This document shows, piece after piece, positions 54,911-64,000 of a stretch of 64,000 bases of DNA. Origin of the DNA: Paralithodes platypus. Its lineage: Eukaryota > Arthropoda > Malacostraca > Decapoda > Lithodidae. The notes below the pieces were generated by a model. That model ran no database searches, had not been told where the DNA came from, and saw only the letters and a program-made list of their open reading frames with translations. A program made the position numbers and the translations under genes. The stretch spans positions 27,744,558 to 27,808,557 of the forward strand of contig CM064485.1 in assembly GCA_032716605.1 (NCBI GenBank). Reading direction: 5' to 3'. Each line of letters begins with the position of its first letter. Positions within the stretch are counted from its first letter, which is position 1.

Positions 54911-55122
54911 GTTGTTGTTCTTGTTCCCCAGGCTGTCTGGCCGAACAGCCCCAAGGTCTCGAGCAAGGCCAAGGCCATAAACGAGCGCCCCCCACAAAAT
55001 CCTCCCTGCTTACCACTAACAAAGCCCGGGTGACCGAAGCCACTCCAAGGCAGGGAGCTGAGGAGGGTGCGGAAACGCCCAGAAACCAAAGCCCCACCCA
55101 AGGCCCTGTGCCCCTCAGCAAT
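54911..55122 (-). mobile_element. 5'-truncated (AAC)n-tailed retroposon in gag (S3)
   Basis: 212 bp matching the 3' part of S1 and S2, tail GTTGTTGTTC on the plus strand, flanked by the exact 10-bp duplication TAAAGTTGGT (54,901-54,910 and 55,123-55,132). Removing it joins HLLKLV and PVFDES in gag, so it is a secondary insertion. Confidence 0.92.
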
Positions 55123-55132
55123 TAAAGTTGGT

Positions 55133-55679
55133 TCCAGTGTTTGATGAGTCAGGAGTTACAGCATTCTTTCTCCGTTTTGAGAAAAAGTGCCGGGAGCACC
55201 AATGGCCCGAGGAGAAGTGGGCAGCCCTTGTTTCTTCACGATTGACGGGGAAAGCACTCAAGGCGTACGATGCTTTGCCCCTAGATTCCTGTGTGAATTA
55301 TGAGGTGTTGAAAGAGGCTGTCCTGAGGGCGTATGAGTTCCAGCCAGAGACCTATAGGCTGAAGTTTAGGGCTGTTCCTAAGCAAAAGGAGAGTACTTTC
55401 CAGGAACACGCTAGAGACCTATCAGATGCATTTGAGAATTGGTTGAGGTCGGAGAAAGCAACTACTTTTGATGCGGTGAAGCAATTAGTGTTGTTAGAAC
55501 AATTCTATAAACGCACTGGCAGTGACTTGACTCTTAACCTGAAAGAAAAGCAACCTAAAACTCTGCAGGAGGCGGCTGAGTTAGCTGACCTCAGGTTGTC
55601 GTTAATTCATGGGTGCGGGTCTGTCCAGAGAGCTGAGGCAGGTAACAAGGGGAGTACCAACCCACCCCTCCCGAACTAA
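55133..55679 (+). pseudogene. gag capsid-like part
   Basis: PVFDESGVTAFFLRFEKKC, W..EKWAALVSSRLTGKAL, YEVLKEAVLRAYEFQPETYR, KFRAVPKQKESTFQEHARDL, WLRSEKATTFDAVKQLVLLE, LTLNLKEKQPKTLQEAAELAD. This SCAN/retrotransposon-gag-like pattern packages the RNA. It ends in a stop at 55,677, out of frame with the zinc knuckle that follows, so a frameshift separates them. Confidence 0.85.
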
Positions 55680-57039
55680 TGATGCAACAAATTATCCTAC
55701 TAAGAGCACTGTTGCCAATTTTGAACCCAAGTCGAAATCCTTCTCGTTAAAGAAAGGCCAGGGCCCTTCCTCACCCCAGGGGAAGTCAATGAGTGAGGTG
55801 GAGTGTTTTAAGTGCCATAATAAGGGGCATATTGCGCGCTCTTGTCCGAGCACACAGTCTACAGCGGTGGTGTCTCTAGTGAGCAACATCAGGGTGTCTT
55901 TGAGGTCTTCCGCGTTTGCCCGGGGTAAATCGTCGGTTGCGAAGTCACAGTCGGTGAAGAAGCATGAGGAGGGCTCGCTACCCGTCCGAGATGCTTTTTG
56001 TGGTCATAGGGGACATGGCACTGTGAGGGGGGCTGGTGTGGAACATAGGCTTGAGTTGTTGCGTGACACGGGTGCCTCCCAGACGTTACTTAAGAACTTC
56101 ACTGGTAAGCCTATTAACGCAGCTCGGGTTGTAGTGGTTCAAGGCATCAATGCTGTGCGGTCTTACCCACTGGTGAGAGTGGAGCTTGTGGTGGATGGTG
56201 TGACACAGGAGTTGGATGTGGGGATTGTAGAGAAATTGCCAGTTGAGGGGGTCGACCTCCTTCTTGGTAACGACTTTGCGGTGCCTACTTCCGAGGTTCC
56301 ACCCTTAGTCGTTGCCGAGAGGGCGGCCGACACGAGTAGGGAGGGGCAAGAGTGGCTCGAGAGGTGCCAGACGCAGCAGATGGCGTGTGCTGTCACCAGA
56401 CCTCAGTCCGCTCAGGTGTCACAGCCTAGTACCCAGGTTTCAGACCAGCGGAGGAAGGGTCGGAAGGAGAAAGTCAAGGCTGGTGGTCGGTTTAAGAGTT
56501 TGGGCCCAGCGACACTCCTTGGTGACTCGGTACTTGCACCACTTTTGAGGTCCGGAGTGGCCCCAGAACCTGTCCCCCCTAGTGACATGGTAGGGCGTGA
56601 TAGCACTCCGCGACAGAAATGTTCCCAGGTGAAACAGACTAGGCTTGAGCAACCCAGTATCGGGGGTGGCCACAAGTTGCTCCAGGAGCTCTTGGACAGG
56701 TTGGCACCCTCTGATATACGACGGATGCAACTAGAAGATCCTAGTTTTGAGAGTTGTGGGAACGGGGCTATTGAACTCGAGGAGGACAGGGAAGCATGTC
56801 ATGTGAACCTGTTGAAGGAGTTTGTGAGGCGCCCACCTGAACAGCCTACTGTCCCTGTGTTGGTCTGCAGCGGCCAAGGTGGAGAAGGAGAGGGGGCAGT
56901 GAGGCACAGGTGGAGGAAAGTTGGGATTGTCATGTCTCGGCGGATCAGTGGGCGGGGAACACGAGTCAGGTGGCTGTGGAAGCGTTTGAGCACCTGCCTG
57001 AGCAACAGCATGCAGCGATCCAGCACCTGTTCTGTTTAG
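55676..57039 (+). pseudogene. Zinc knuckle and aspartic protease region
   Basis: Frame open from 55,609, in register with gag from ~55,676. CCHC knuckle CFKCHNKGHIARSC at 55,804-55,845 (nucleic-acid binding). Protease: LLRDTGASQTLL with DTG at 56,064-56,072, then VDLLLGNDFAVP near 56,250. A long serine/glutamine-rich linker follows. The C-terminal ~50 codons (RISGRGTRVRWLW on) read out of the pol frame; the pol frame overlaps from 56,910. Confidence 0.88.
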
Positions 57040-57944
57040 ACCCCACTGTTTTTGCCGAGCACCCAGGCCTCACAACTCATGCGGTGCACGATGTTCCGCT
57101 GGCAGGTCACTTGGGTGTGAGTAAAACGTTGGCCCCGTTGTCTAAGTTGTTCAAGGGGGGCGACGAGGCTTTGGCATGGTTGTCAGTTCAGGGTCGACCC
57201 ATGGCTGCTAAGGGTGGTGGTCAGTATCAGGACATTAAGCAGATTGGTGAGGTTAACTATGGAATACATACGCCCGACCGTCGCATAGCCTCCCACTGCT
57301 GCCCTATAAAAATGCAACAGCCCTACCATAGACCGACTGTATCTGGCCGTGGCGCTGAAGGTGGTGATGCTGCGCAGGCAGGTGTAGCCGCAAGGAATGC
57401 GGGGGTGCGCATGTACGGTATCGGCGGGGAAGCCTTAGCACTTATGAACTATGGGAGTGACTGCACAGGTGGTACAGATTGTCCCTCTCATGACCTGGCT
57501 GTTTTAGGGACAGAGGTGGAGAAGGAGGGAGACTATAGTTTAGAAACTGCAGTCCCGGCTGGGTTGTGGGAGGGCAATGAGCATGTTGTTCTTCGAGATA
57601 AGTTGCAACCTCTTGTTCCTAAGCGCCAAGAGAAGTTGTTTACTAGGCTGTGGCAGTACGTCCACATGTTTGTTGATTCTCCAGGCCTGATGTCCGGGGG
57701 GGCACCCGACATAGAGGCTGGAGACAGTGCAAAGCTCAACTTGGCTCCCTACCGTATGAATCCTGCTCGACAGCCTGTCATAAAAGCAGAGCTGGACTAC
57801 ATGTTGGAGAAGGGTCTGAGGGATAAGGGATATCGTGAGTGGTCGTTGCCAGTGACTTTGCAACCTGAGTTGAGTGGCAAGATCCGTGTTTGTGTTGATT
57901 GCAAGAGTGTTGGTGCATTATCCCTGACAGACACCTATACATTA
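56910..57944 (+). pseudogene. pol: linker, displaced integrase-like motif, RT N-terminus
   Basis: Contains VFAEHPGLTTHAVHDV, typical just before RT, then PLAGHLGVSKTLA, which resembles the integrase zinc-binding region, then ~210 unrelated residues, then LNLAPYRMNPARQPVIKAEL, LDYMLEKGL, WSLPVTLQPELSGKIRVCVD, DTYTLPRV, the start of a Gypsy RT. The expected order puts integrase last, so the region is rearranged. The frame ends in the hAT-like insertion. Confidence 0.75.
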
Positions 57945-57952
57945 CCCAGAGT

Positions 57953-58316
57953 CAGGGTTGTTGACTTTTTTTATTTAAAAAAAAAAATCAAAAAAATCTA
58001 AAAATAATTGATTTATTTGATTTTTTTTATTTATTTGATTTTTTTGATTTATTTGAGTTTTTTAAAAATATATGTATACATATATTTGTTTGTAAATTTA
58101 AAAGCTATCAGTTATTTGTGTTACTACATAATGTACCAGTATCTTAAAATGAACAAATGCCTACACAAACTTATGAAAGCATGATAAATCTTCAGATTTT
58201 TTTTTATTTTGATTCACAGATAAAAAAAATAAAAAAAATCATGATTTTTTTTGTAAAAAAAATCATTGATTTAATCAAGTGATTAAATCAAATTGATTTA
58301 ATCAATATCAACTCTG
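57953..58316. mobile_element. hAT-like MITE inserted in RT
   Basis: 364 bp, very AT-rich, ends CAGGGTTGTTGA and ATATCAACTCTG. The exact 8-bp duplication CCCAGAGT at 57,945-57,952 and 58,317-58,324 is diagnostic of hAT-type insertion. Excision restores the RT string TLPRV-DDPIGRIG. Confidence 0.88.
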
Positions 58317-58324
58317 CCCAGAGT

Positions 58325-58616
58325 TGACGACCCCATAGGCCGCATCGGGGCTGCCTCGTTTATCACTAAGGTGGAAATAGTGAAAGGTGATTGGCAGGTC
58401 CTGTTGCCGGCGAGAGCGAAGAGAAGTGCCAGTCTTGTGATGGACTGGGCAGTTTATCAGTGTCAGGTGTTGTTTTGCTGCCGGAACACAAGTCGGATGT
58501 GTGGCATGTTAAGGGCACTGATAATGTTCTGGCTGATTGTTTGTCACGGGAGGGTATGTTTTAAGGAGAACCCTCGCCGTTCAGTCAGTGTTGGTTTGAG
58601 TTTGGAGCAAAATTAG
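58325..58616 (+). pseudogene. RT fragment fused to RNase H tail
   Basis: DDPIGRIGAASFITKVEIVK GDWQVLL-like sequence corresponds to the first palm strand; the usual catalytic D of the KFDLLKGYWQ motif is E here. After a large deletion, a different frame at 58,487-58,558 reads HKSDVWHVKGTDNVLADCLSR, the end of RNase H. The YxDD box, RNase H core and integrase are absent. Confidence 0.8.
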
Positions 58617-58991
58617 GCTTGCCCCTGTAGTGCAAAGCCTCCAAAAACACTATTAAAATAATACAAACACCTCATATAAAAACTCTTTCTTTTGATAGTA
58701 TATAAGTGCAGTATGTTACAGCAAGAATCTAAGACATTCTGAGTTTTTGTTCTTAGTAGGCTAGGCTTGGTGAAGCTTGCTCGTTGAGCGTAATATTGTT
58801 AAGTGATACTATTATTTTGGGGAAGTGTTGTGTAGATTTTTTTTTTATATAATGAAGTGTTTTTATGTTTGTGATTGTGCCTTGTTTTTCACAACTTGGG
58901 GAGTAGCTGGGTGATGCGGGGTTTGTGGGCATTCTGTCTGGTCAGATCTGGTGTTTACCTGAGGTTAAAACGTCCCACATCTTGGGCGGGG
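58617..58991 (+). other. LTR element 3' untranslated region
   Basis: Non-coding. Ends CTTGGGCGGGG directly before the 3' LTR, a weak polypurine-tract candidate. Confidence 0.6.
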
Positions 58992-60786
58992 TGTTACGCT
59001 GGCCAGCTTGCCAGAATGTACTCGTGACTCGCTAGCACTCGCCACGGCAGTGAAATGGGCTATAATAATCGTAGAACGATGTTCTTTCTTTCTTAGTATT
59101 CATGTTGTCACAGACAGATCAGTGTTTGCCTTTATTCTTGTCTGTGACACTTAGAAGTATTTTATATCCATAGTAGTGATTATAACATGCAGCGCGTGAG
59201 CGAGGAAAAGAGAGTCGGAGGGGAGAGCGAGGGGGCAGTGTGTGTGCGTATGTACGTGTGCATTCCTCGCTCGTTGGGCCCGCTCGCTCGCTATTGGACG
59301 GCGGGCCTGGCGTGATCTATGACGTCAGCTTGTCATGTGACGTAGTGGCCTGTGGTTGGTCGCCGCCCTCCTAGCCCAGTGGTAGGGCTCCTTCCCTCCT
59401 GACTCCCGCAGAGCATGGTATTGTGCGCTTGGTCCTAAACGTCCCTCGCATTCTGTCTCCAATCTAACCCCCTTTACTGCTGTTCCTCTCTGTGAACTCC
59501 TTCTTTCCAATACTTCTTATCTTTATTCAATTACCCATCCCTTCTGGTTCTTGCATACGACTTCCATAGTCAGCCAGTCGTATTACCAGCGCCTGTTCTC
59601 ACATATATGTTTTGCACTAGCTTTAGAGGTTATTAGAATCATAGTCACAGGGATTCATATTATTAGGTGCTTCTAATTATTTGGTTATTCTTTATTACTA
59701 TTTAATGCTAGACAGTGGAGGGTATCTTTGGTCGTTGTCTGAGTTATGTATATGGCAAGTCAGAGCCTGTACGACTTCGATGGAGCTAGGTAGCCTGTAG
59801 TACACCCTTGTGCATATTTTCCTTTGCGAGCTTAGCAGTATACAAGCGAAGGGCTTCTGCCTACTCTTGCTTGTATGCTTGCTAACTCATTTTGTTGACC
59901 TTTGAGGAGCGCCAGGGTAAGACCAGATACTTGAGATCTGGACTTACTAAGAGAGCCTCCTAGTCACTTAACGTAAGAAAAGGGAAATCTGTTCAGGGGA
60001 GACAGTAGGCTGCGAGCATGCTTGAGCTCTGCCTAGGCTCCCTGTACCTTTATGCCGCTGCTAGACTTTATTAGTAAGAAAGACAGCATTTTGTTTATTA
60101 ACTTTAACTGCGTATGCTTTAGCAATTATTCACGTATTGTTTTAGCCTAGGTTGATGCATAGTGCACAACCCAGTATGGCTGTTACTTTGGCTAAGGAAG
60201 TACTGTTTTTGAGTTACTATTATTAGTGCTGTCACAGAGTTGTTGCACTCTCTTGTTTCATATATATATGTATCCTACTTTTTGGTGTATCTAGGATACA
60301 CGCTTTGGTGTCCTGCCCCTGCATTATTCCTGTTCTATATTCGACGAGCATCGTAGAGCATCAGACGTTTTTCAGAAGATTCCATATCTGTTTGCTGTAG
60401 GACTAGACTTCAAGTGTTTTCATAGAGCATTGAAGAGTTTAGTGTTGAGTTCAGACTCCCACTAAAGATAACGTAAGCATATAACCTTTTATTAAATCTT
60501 GTCATAGTTTATTTAAGCATTGTTATTACTGGAGAGCTTTTTATTAACGTAATTACTCTTGTTGTGAGTAGGCTTTGCCGTCACCGGAAAGCCTTTGTAG
60601 AAATACACTTTACCCAGTTAATTGATACCCCGTTATCCAGTAGATTAACTCTGGAGGGTTTAAGTGTTTTGTTCACCGGCTTAATAGTTCGAGGGTTTGG
60701 AATTAGCGTACCGTTGTTGCAGATCTAGCCTATCTTATAGTCCAATATTAAATGCCCTTGTTTATTTCGTTGTGCCGGTCGTAACA
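58992..60786 (+). repeat. 3' LTR
   Basis: 1,795 bp, TGTTACG to CGTAACA, almost identical to the 5' LTR. Confidence 0.93.
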
Positions 60787-61308
60787 CCACTTGGTCACAG
60801 GTAAATTAGAGCCGCCAAAAATTACGGTATCTTGTGAGTTACTTACATCTGCAATTTGTTCGTAAATTTCTTGGTCAGTTTGCACTGATTGAGCTGGAGG
60901 TCTGTATATTAACGCAAGTATTATTTTTGTACCTTTATTATTCTTTATTAGCACAAAAGATGTGTCGACGTTCACAATTTGAGGTTTTGACAAGAGGGTA
61001 GGGTTAAGACTTTCTTTGATATAAAGTAAAATGCCACCTCCATTTCGATTTATTCAGCTTTTCTCAAACATTACATAACCGGGAAGTGAATACTCTGCTA
61101 AAAAGTCCCTATCTTCTGTATTGAGCCAAGATTCTGTTATGCCAATCACATCATAATTTTCTGTAAACACTAGCTCCTCTAAATCTGAAAATTTATTGCG
61201 TATGCTACGAGCGTTTGCATAGAAAACCTTTAAATTTTTTATTTTAGAACTCACGGAACGCTCTTTAATAATATTGTTGGTTCTTGTCGGATCTACATGT
61301 ATGTTCAT
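60787..61308 (-). pseudogene. CR1 ORF2 endonuclease N-terminal half (copy 2)
   Basis: Starts at ATG 61,306-61,308 (MNIHVDPTRT). LKVFYANARSIRNK, YDVIGITESWLN, then a stop where copy 1 has R (FEKR to FEKS plus stop near 61,054), then VDTSFVLIKNNKG, LALIYRPP and VIFGGSNLP (the D of GDFNLP is lost). Truncated by the LTR insertion. Confidence 0.87.
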
Positions 61309-61541
61309 GGCTGTCCTCGGTCGTCGCTGTCTTCGGTCCTTATCGCTGGTGGTCCTCGGTTGCCTTTGTTTTTTGCTTGGCGTTGGATGATTTATGTCAC
61401 TTCTGCTTCGTCTCGAATGGCGTTTTTTGATCCATGGCTGCGGACTGCTTCGTGTAGGAGACGACCCATGCGTGCTTAACCCACAGGGTTTAGAGGAGTG
61501 CCATCCTTGCGGAACAGAGTAGGCTGGTTATAGAAATTATC

Positions 61542-62519
61542 CTAGAGGTTGATGAATTCAACTTCTTCCTTCAGACACAAATATTTTAGTCGGCTATTTG
61601 TGCTGAAGGCCTTGTCGTAGAATTTGTCAGGTGCGTCGATCTTGGGGAGAACGCCTGAGATGATGATATTCCTTGACTTGTTTTTGTAGTGCTGGATCAT
61701 CTTGCGATATTTCTCCATCAACTCTTCGGATCTGGTGCGCATGATGTCATTTGAACCAGCATGGATGACAAAAAGGGTATTTTCGTTTGCATCCTTTGTG
61801 GTATCTTCGAAGGCTTCCACAATGTCGTCCAGTCCAGCTCCTGGGATGCAAAATCTTTTTCGTCGATTTGGGACTCTGTCGTAGAACTCTTCGACCTGTC
61901 CTCGTAGGATGGAATCCCCAACGAGCCTGGTCTCTTCTGGTTCGTCTTCCATCTCTACCAAGATCTCAAATCTGTTTGACATTGTGACTGGTAGATGAGA
62001 CCTTTTCTGCGTTGATCGTGCACCGTTTCTCACTGGTGTAAATCCGGAAATCTGTGGTGGCGAGACTATGCGTACAGGTCGGGGAGAGGAGTGGTTAGAA
62101 CGGGGGCGAGGGGTTGGTACTGTTTGTGCTAGCAGGCTTCTTGCACGAGGAGTGGGGGAGAGACTAAGGTGAACAGGGCGGCTGTCCTGGTTTGATGTCG
62201 GCTCAGGTTCATCAGAAGCATCTGTTGCAGTGGCTACTGCAGGTGTTGGATTGTTGGCGGATGACGTTGGGGCGGTGGTGGATGCTGGAGTTGAAACAGT
62301 TGGAGTTAGTGATACTCCAACGTTGAGTTTTACAAATTCTTGGAGTGATTCCAGCTTCCTGGTGAGGGCGTTGATCTTGTTGTGGGCTTCATCCAATTTT
62401 GCTGTCAAATCCTCTCGTTGCTGGCAGAGTCGGCAGACTTGTGGATCGGCAGGAGCAAACATGGAAGCACCAAACCTACCGGCGCAGTTGGTACAGGCAC
62501 GAGGCATGGTGACGATCAC
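61542..62519 (-). pseudogene. CR1 ORF1: zinc-finger-like, coiled coil and SGNH esterase domain
   Basis: 325 codons. N-terminus CTNCAGRF..CRLCQQ (possible zinc ribbon), a ~35-residue coiled coil (LDEAHNKINALTRKLESLQ), a Ser/Pro/Thr-rich linker, then an SGNH hydrolase: GDSILRG (nucleophile S), GAGLDDI, and FVIHAGSNDIMR. ORF1 esterases are known in CR1/L2 elements and probably act in RNP or membrane interaction. The frame ends at a TAG (61,542) after VEFINL; beyond it DNFYNQPTLFRKDG continues, where the expected DGxHL catalytic His is P, followed by another stop. Confidence 0.87.
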
Positions 62520-62534
62520 TTTCTTCAGATCACT

Positions 62535-62640
62535 TCACTCACTTAAAAACACTTAACTCACTTTAAAAACACTAAACTCACTTTAAAAAAACACTTATCT
62601 CACTTTAAAAACACTTAACTCACTTCAGGTCACTTCACTT
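62535..62640 (-). repeat. Short tandem repeat in CR1 5' region
   Basis: About five units of CACTTAACTCACTTTAAAAA, immediately upstream of ORF1. Could serve as the element's promoter; not shown. Confidence 0.7.
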
Positions 62641-62654
62641 ACATAAATAGGCCT

Positions 62655-63415
62655 AACCGAAAACAAAAAATTTGAAATACGCACAAATAGGTTATCAGCG
62701 GTGATAGCCTAGCCGAAAATTAAAACAAAACAAAATTAAATTTAAATACGCAGTGTTAACCGAACCGAAAACAATTTTATTTTTATTTAACCCGTACAGC
62801 CCCAGCGACGCGCCTGACGCGTCGGCGATGTATGTAACGCACAGCCCCAGAGACGCGCCTGGCGCGTCACCCTAATTGCGCCGACCGTAACCTCAGGTGT
62901 AGCCACTCAAGAGGGCTCAGATTTGTATGGCAACTGTGTAGGTATCCTACGCAACCGTGCCGATGGTTGAAAACTCTCAAAGACCACGTGCGTGCGCGTG
63001 AGCGTGCAATAACCTGGTTTTTTGGGGTAATGGCCTTCAATTTTTTACTCTTGTAAAATAGGTTTTCGGGGGCTCTGTAGGACCATTCTTTAAGCTTTTT
63101 GAGCGGTTTTTCGTGGTTTTTCCTTCATTCCTAACCCATTCGCTGTTTCTGGAATAAAACCATTTTTTGAAAACCGGCCGGGTTCTGGTGAACAAACATT
63201 ACAAAACTAGCCGGGGCTGGACGGGTTAAACAGAAATAGGCCACCAGGGGTGATAGCCTATCCTAACCAAAAACAAAAATAACCAAAAACAAAAATTATG
63301 AAATACCGGTATGCAGAAATAGGCCACCAGCGGTGATAGCCTAACTGAAAATTTAAAAATTTAAGTACGCAGAAATAGGCCACCAGGAATGATAGCCTAG
63401 ACGGTTATACTGATG
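62655..63415. repeat. Degenerate tandem repeat (AAATAGGCCACCAGCGGTGA type)
   Basis: Four copies of AAATAGG..ACCAG.GGTGATAGCCTA at 62,686, 63,234, 63,318 and 63,373, joined by AACCGAAAACAAAA spacers. The TTAA element below sits between the first two. Confidence 0.75.
62787..63229. mobile_element. TTAA element with CCCGTACAGCCCC termini
   Basis: 443 bp including TTAA at each end (62,787-62,790; 63,226-63,229). The left end CCCGTACAGCCCC is inverse to GGGGCTGGACGGG. The interior repeats CCAGCGACGCGCCTGACGCG in slightly altered form near the left end. piggyBac-type by target and CCC terminus; non-coding; related to but distinct from family B. Confidence 0.75.
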
Positions 63416-63593
63416 TTTTGGACCGACAGTTAGCCCATCGATCTGTTTAGGCCTAATAGGTCCGGTAGAGCATATACATCATTGCTATATATGGCATTAA
63501 GAGCTGAAATGTATTATAAGGGAGAAAGAAAAAAAATGCTAAAATACATGTATAGGCCTAGGCTACTGTAAAACAATAAGTTTTTCAGCCAGT

Positions 63594-63915
63594 ACCCAAC
63601 CAGCGGGGGTGTGGGGGCGGCAGCCCCCACCTATATACTAGGTTAGGTTAGGTTAGGTTGTTAAGTTAGGCTAATAGGGCCTAGCACATATAAAAAAGAA
63701 AAAAGAAAAAGTAACCCAACCAGCGGGGGTGTGGGGGCGGCAGCCCCCACCCATATACTAGGTTAGGTTAGGTAAGGTTGTTAGGTTAGGCTATAATAGC
63801 CTAGAACATTAAAAAAAAAAAAAAAAAAAAAAAAGTCTAACCCAACCAGCGGGGGTGTGGGGGCGGCAGCCCCCACCCATAATACTAGGATACGTTAGGT
63901 AAGGTTCTTGGGTTA
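63594..63915. repeat. 120/126-bp tandem repeat, 3 copies, with TTAGG runs
   Basis: CAGCGGGGGTGTGGGGGCGG starts at 63,601, 63,721 and 63,847. Each unit has a GTGGGGGCGGCAGCCCCCAC hairpin, then GGTTAGGTTAGGTTAGG-like sequence and an A run. TTAGG is the common arthropod telomere motif. Confidence 0.88.
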
Positions 63916-64000
63916 GGTTAATGTCTTCCCAAAGTTGACTATTTTTATAACATGAAATATTAGGCTACCCACTCCACCCCGTGAAATCCGAGCCAGCTTT

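Larger units (their letters stand above)
52176..60786 (+). mobile_element. Ty3/Gypsy-type LTR retrotransposon, defective, inserted in CR1
   Basis: 8.6 kb. Two ~1.79-kb LTRs begin TGTTACG and end CGTAACA, with a 4-bp duplication CCAC (52,172-52,175; 60,787-60,790). The same site in CR1 copy 1 (CCCCACTTGG near 45,672) shows the empty target. Order: 5' LTR, gag, zinc knuckle, protease, partial RT, RNase H tail, 3' LTR. Most of RT, RNase H and integrase are deleted, so it could move only with help from a complete relative. Confidence 0.92.
49611..62640 (-). mobile_element. CR1-type LINE copy 2, near full length, split by an LTR element
   Basis: Minus orientation. 3' part 49,611-52,175, 5' part 60,787-~62,640, with the LTR retrotransposon between. 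Together: a 5' region with ACTCACTTTAAAAACACTTA repeats (62,535-62,630), ORF1 with esterase, ORF2 with endonuclease and RT, and the 3' TTTGTACTCC terminus. Several stops, a ~35-bp deletion and frameshifts make it non-functional. Confidence 0.88.

Noticed and set aside
63594..63915. True chromosome end
   Set aside because: TTAGG runs are only three to four units long and sit inside 120-bp tandem units.

Overview
The window looks like repeat-dominated eukaryotic nuclear DNA, most likely from an arthropod and plausibly a decapod crustacean. The reasons are short interstitial TTAGG runs (about 42,555, 47,415, 63,640), non-LTR retrotransposons of CR1, jockey-like and other types, a Penelope-like element, a Ty3/Gypsy-type LTR element, and very dense microsatellites and minisatellites. 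The species call is an inference. I found no host protein-coding gene, rRNA or intact tRNA. Every long reading frame belongs either to a retroelement or to a tandem repeat whose unit is a multiple of three.

Layout. 0-10 kb: a LINE tail, a 22-copy minisatellite grown on the end of a MITE, a jockey-like reverse transcriptase cut by a 48-bp minisatellite, and many short TTAA elements. 10-15 kb: a CR1 3' end, a Penelope-like element with GIY-YIG domain and hammerhead-like motif, and nested MITEs. 15.4-19 kb: a CAC-rich tract and a 2.8-kb, 21-bp satellite with an 823-bp higher-order duplication. 19-40 kb: interspersed MITEs, two full copies of a 524-bp retroposon, a 1.3-kb polypurine tract, and several minisatellites, including 37 copies of a 56-bp unit at 36.6-38.7 kb. 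40.8-48.7 kb: a candidate 8-kb element with 32-bp terminal inverted repeats, containing a CR1 copy. 49.6-62.6 kb: a near full-length CR1 copy (esterase ORF1, endonuclease-RT ORF2) interrupted by an 8.6-kb LTR retrotransposon, which itself carries a retroposon in gag and a hAT-like MITE in pol. 62.6-64 kb: tandem repeats with a further TTAA element.

Four short non-coding families (called A, B, C and F here) supply most of the interspersed copies. Families A (about 365 bp, 24 copies or fragments), B (about 207 bp, 13) and F (about 380 bp, foldback, 4) all sit at TTAA or its one-base variants, as piggyBac-type elements do. Family C (about 210 bp, 5) sits at TA, as Tc1/mariner elements do. A and F share an internal module: an 18-bp motif GGCGAGCGATAGCGAGCC, a GC hairpin with a TTC loop, and a TTTTCTAYCGAAAAATGTAC box. 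Three separate minisatellites are built on pieces of family B copies.

The nested insertions give a relative order: CR1 copy 2 first, then the LTR element (TSD CCAC), then the retroposon (10-bp TSD) and the hAT-like MITE (8-bp TSD) inside it. No transposase gene for families A, B, C or F was found in the window.
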